Below are positions 63,741 to 64,000 of a DNA stretch of 64,000 nucleotides, piece by piece. The first letter of the stretch is position 1; each line of letters starts with the position of its first letter. Made by a program: the position numbers and the translations under genes. Below the pieces are notes generated by a model. The model worked only from the letters and a program-made list of their open reading frames with translations. It did not search any database and was not told the DNA's origin. Origin of the DNA: Paralithodes platypus (taxonomy: Eukaryota > Arthropoda > Malacostraca > Decapoda > Lithodidae); assembly GCA_032716605.1 (NCBI GenBank), contig CM064571.1, positions 15,056,321 to 15,120,320 of the forward strand, in the 5' to 3' direction.

Positions 63741-64000
63741 TACCACATTGCCACTCTAGGGACCATATGAGATCGCTGGGAACAGTACACTGCTCCCAAC
63801 TACAGGGTCGCATGTGCTTACTGACGCCCTAGGGCCTAGGCTATATTGTCAACCACCTTGACATGATGCTGGAAAGTGTATCTGGTCACTGATGGTAGTA
63901 CACTTTCCAACAACTTTACATTCTCTGACCAACATATTATCAGCAAGATATGTGGGGCATATACTTTATTCATTTACTAACTGCGAAGGCCCCCTTACCC
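63741..64000. other. Window end, nothing recognised
   Basis: 260 bp without a supported feature. GTACACTTTCCAACAAC and GGAAAGTGTATCTGG form a weak inverted repeat near 63870-63910. Confidence 0.4.

Overview
This is eukaryotic, probably invertebrate, genomic DNA. It contains two interrupted host genes with spliceosomal introns, dense layers of decayed transposons, many microsatellites and frequent palindromic 'TACAGTACTGTA'-type words. A decapod crustacean or similar arthropod fits the mix (CR1, RTE-like, L2-like and Ingi-like LINEs, piggyBac-like, pogo/Tigger and hAT elements). That is an inference from style, not proof. Nothing bacterial, viral or CRISPR-like is visible.

Host genes. (1) On the + strand, three exon candidates (2-381, 4749-4928, 16348-16546) join with consistent reading phase. 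They encode the linker/coiled coil and helix-turn-helix region of a THAP9/P-element-transposase-like protein; the introns are about 4.4 and 11.4 kb and full of transposons. (2) On the - strand, exons at 40980-41069 and 33547-33651 encode the C-terminus of a retinol-dehydrogenase-like short-chain dehydrogenase (RDH11-14 type). They are separated by a 7.3-kb intron holding a nearly complete L2-like LINE. Upstream exons of this gene lie outside the window or were not recognised.

LINE families (letters used throughout). A and A' are RTE-like, with a PHD-like Cys/His cluster after the RT and (TATG)n tails. B is RTE-like with an AP endonuclease and a (GATA)n tail. C is RTE-like with a (GAT)n tail. 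D is L2/CR1-like, with PHD and CCHC fingers in ORF1 and an (ATT)n tail. E is a CR1-like C-terminal fragment seen three times. F is CR1, with a full-length copy at 18273-23634 that has an intact SGNH-esterase ORF1. G is Jockey-like with a poly(A) tail. H (49795-53694) is I/Ingi-like and carries a canonical 2A peptide near its N-terminus. A 250-530 bp SINE-like retroposon present in at least five copies has the same 3' end as LINE H, including the (CAA)n tail, so H is its likely driver. Clear target-site duplications and one paralogous empty site date several insertions.

DNA transposons. There are at least six TTAA-flanked piggyBac-like non-autonomous elements. Several sit inside LINEs, and several host further insertions. 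There are four or five TA-flanked pogo/Tigger-type elements, including a 2.4-kb foldback with a LINE fragment in its loop, two or three hAT elements with 8-bp duplications, and one PIF/Harbinger-like MITE with TTA duplications.

Layout: 1-5.7 kb, host exons 1 and 2 with Tigger elements and A copies; 5.7-12.3 kb, A/B/C LINE nest; 12.3-16.5 kb, SINE, LINE G and exon 3; 17.6-23.8 kb, LINE B split by the complete CR1; 24-30.6 kb, A' and head-to-head A copies nested three deep; 31-34.6 kb, palindromic TTAA elements and the last RDH exon; 35.7-41 kb, U4-like and tRNA-like retroposons, LINE D and the RDH exon; 41-44.2 kb, LINE B; 44.2-54.7 kb, a composite bounded by matching hAT ends; 55-57.7 kb, a TTAA element holding a second CR1; 59-64 kb, LINE G, SINE, Tigger, A/A' remnants and a long (CAA)n tract.
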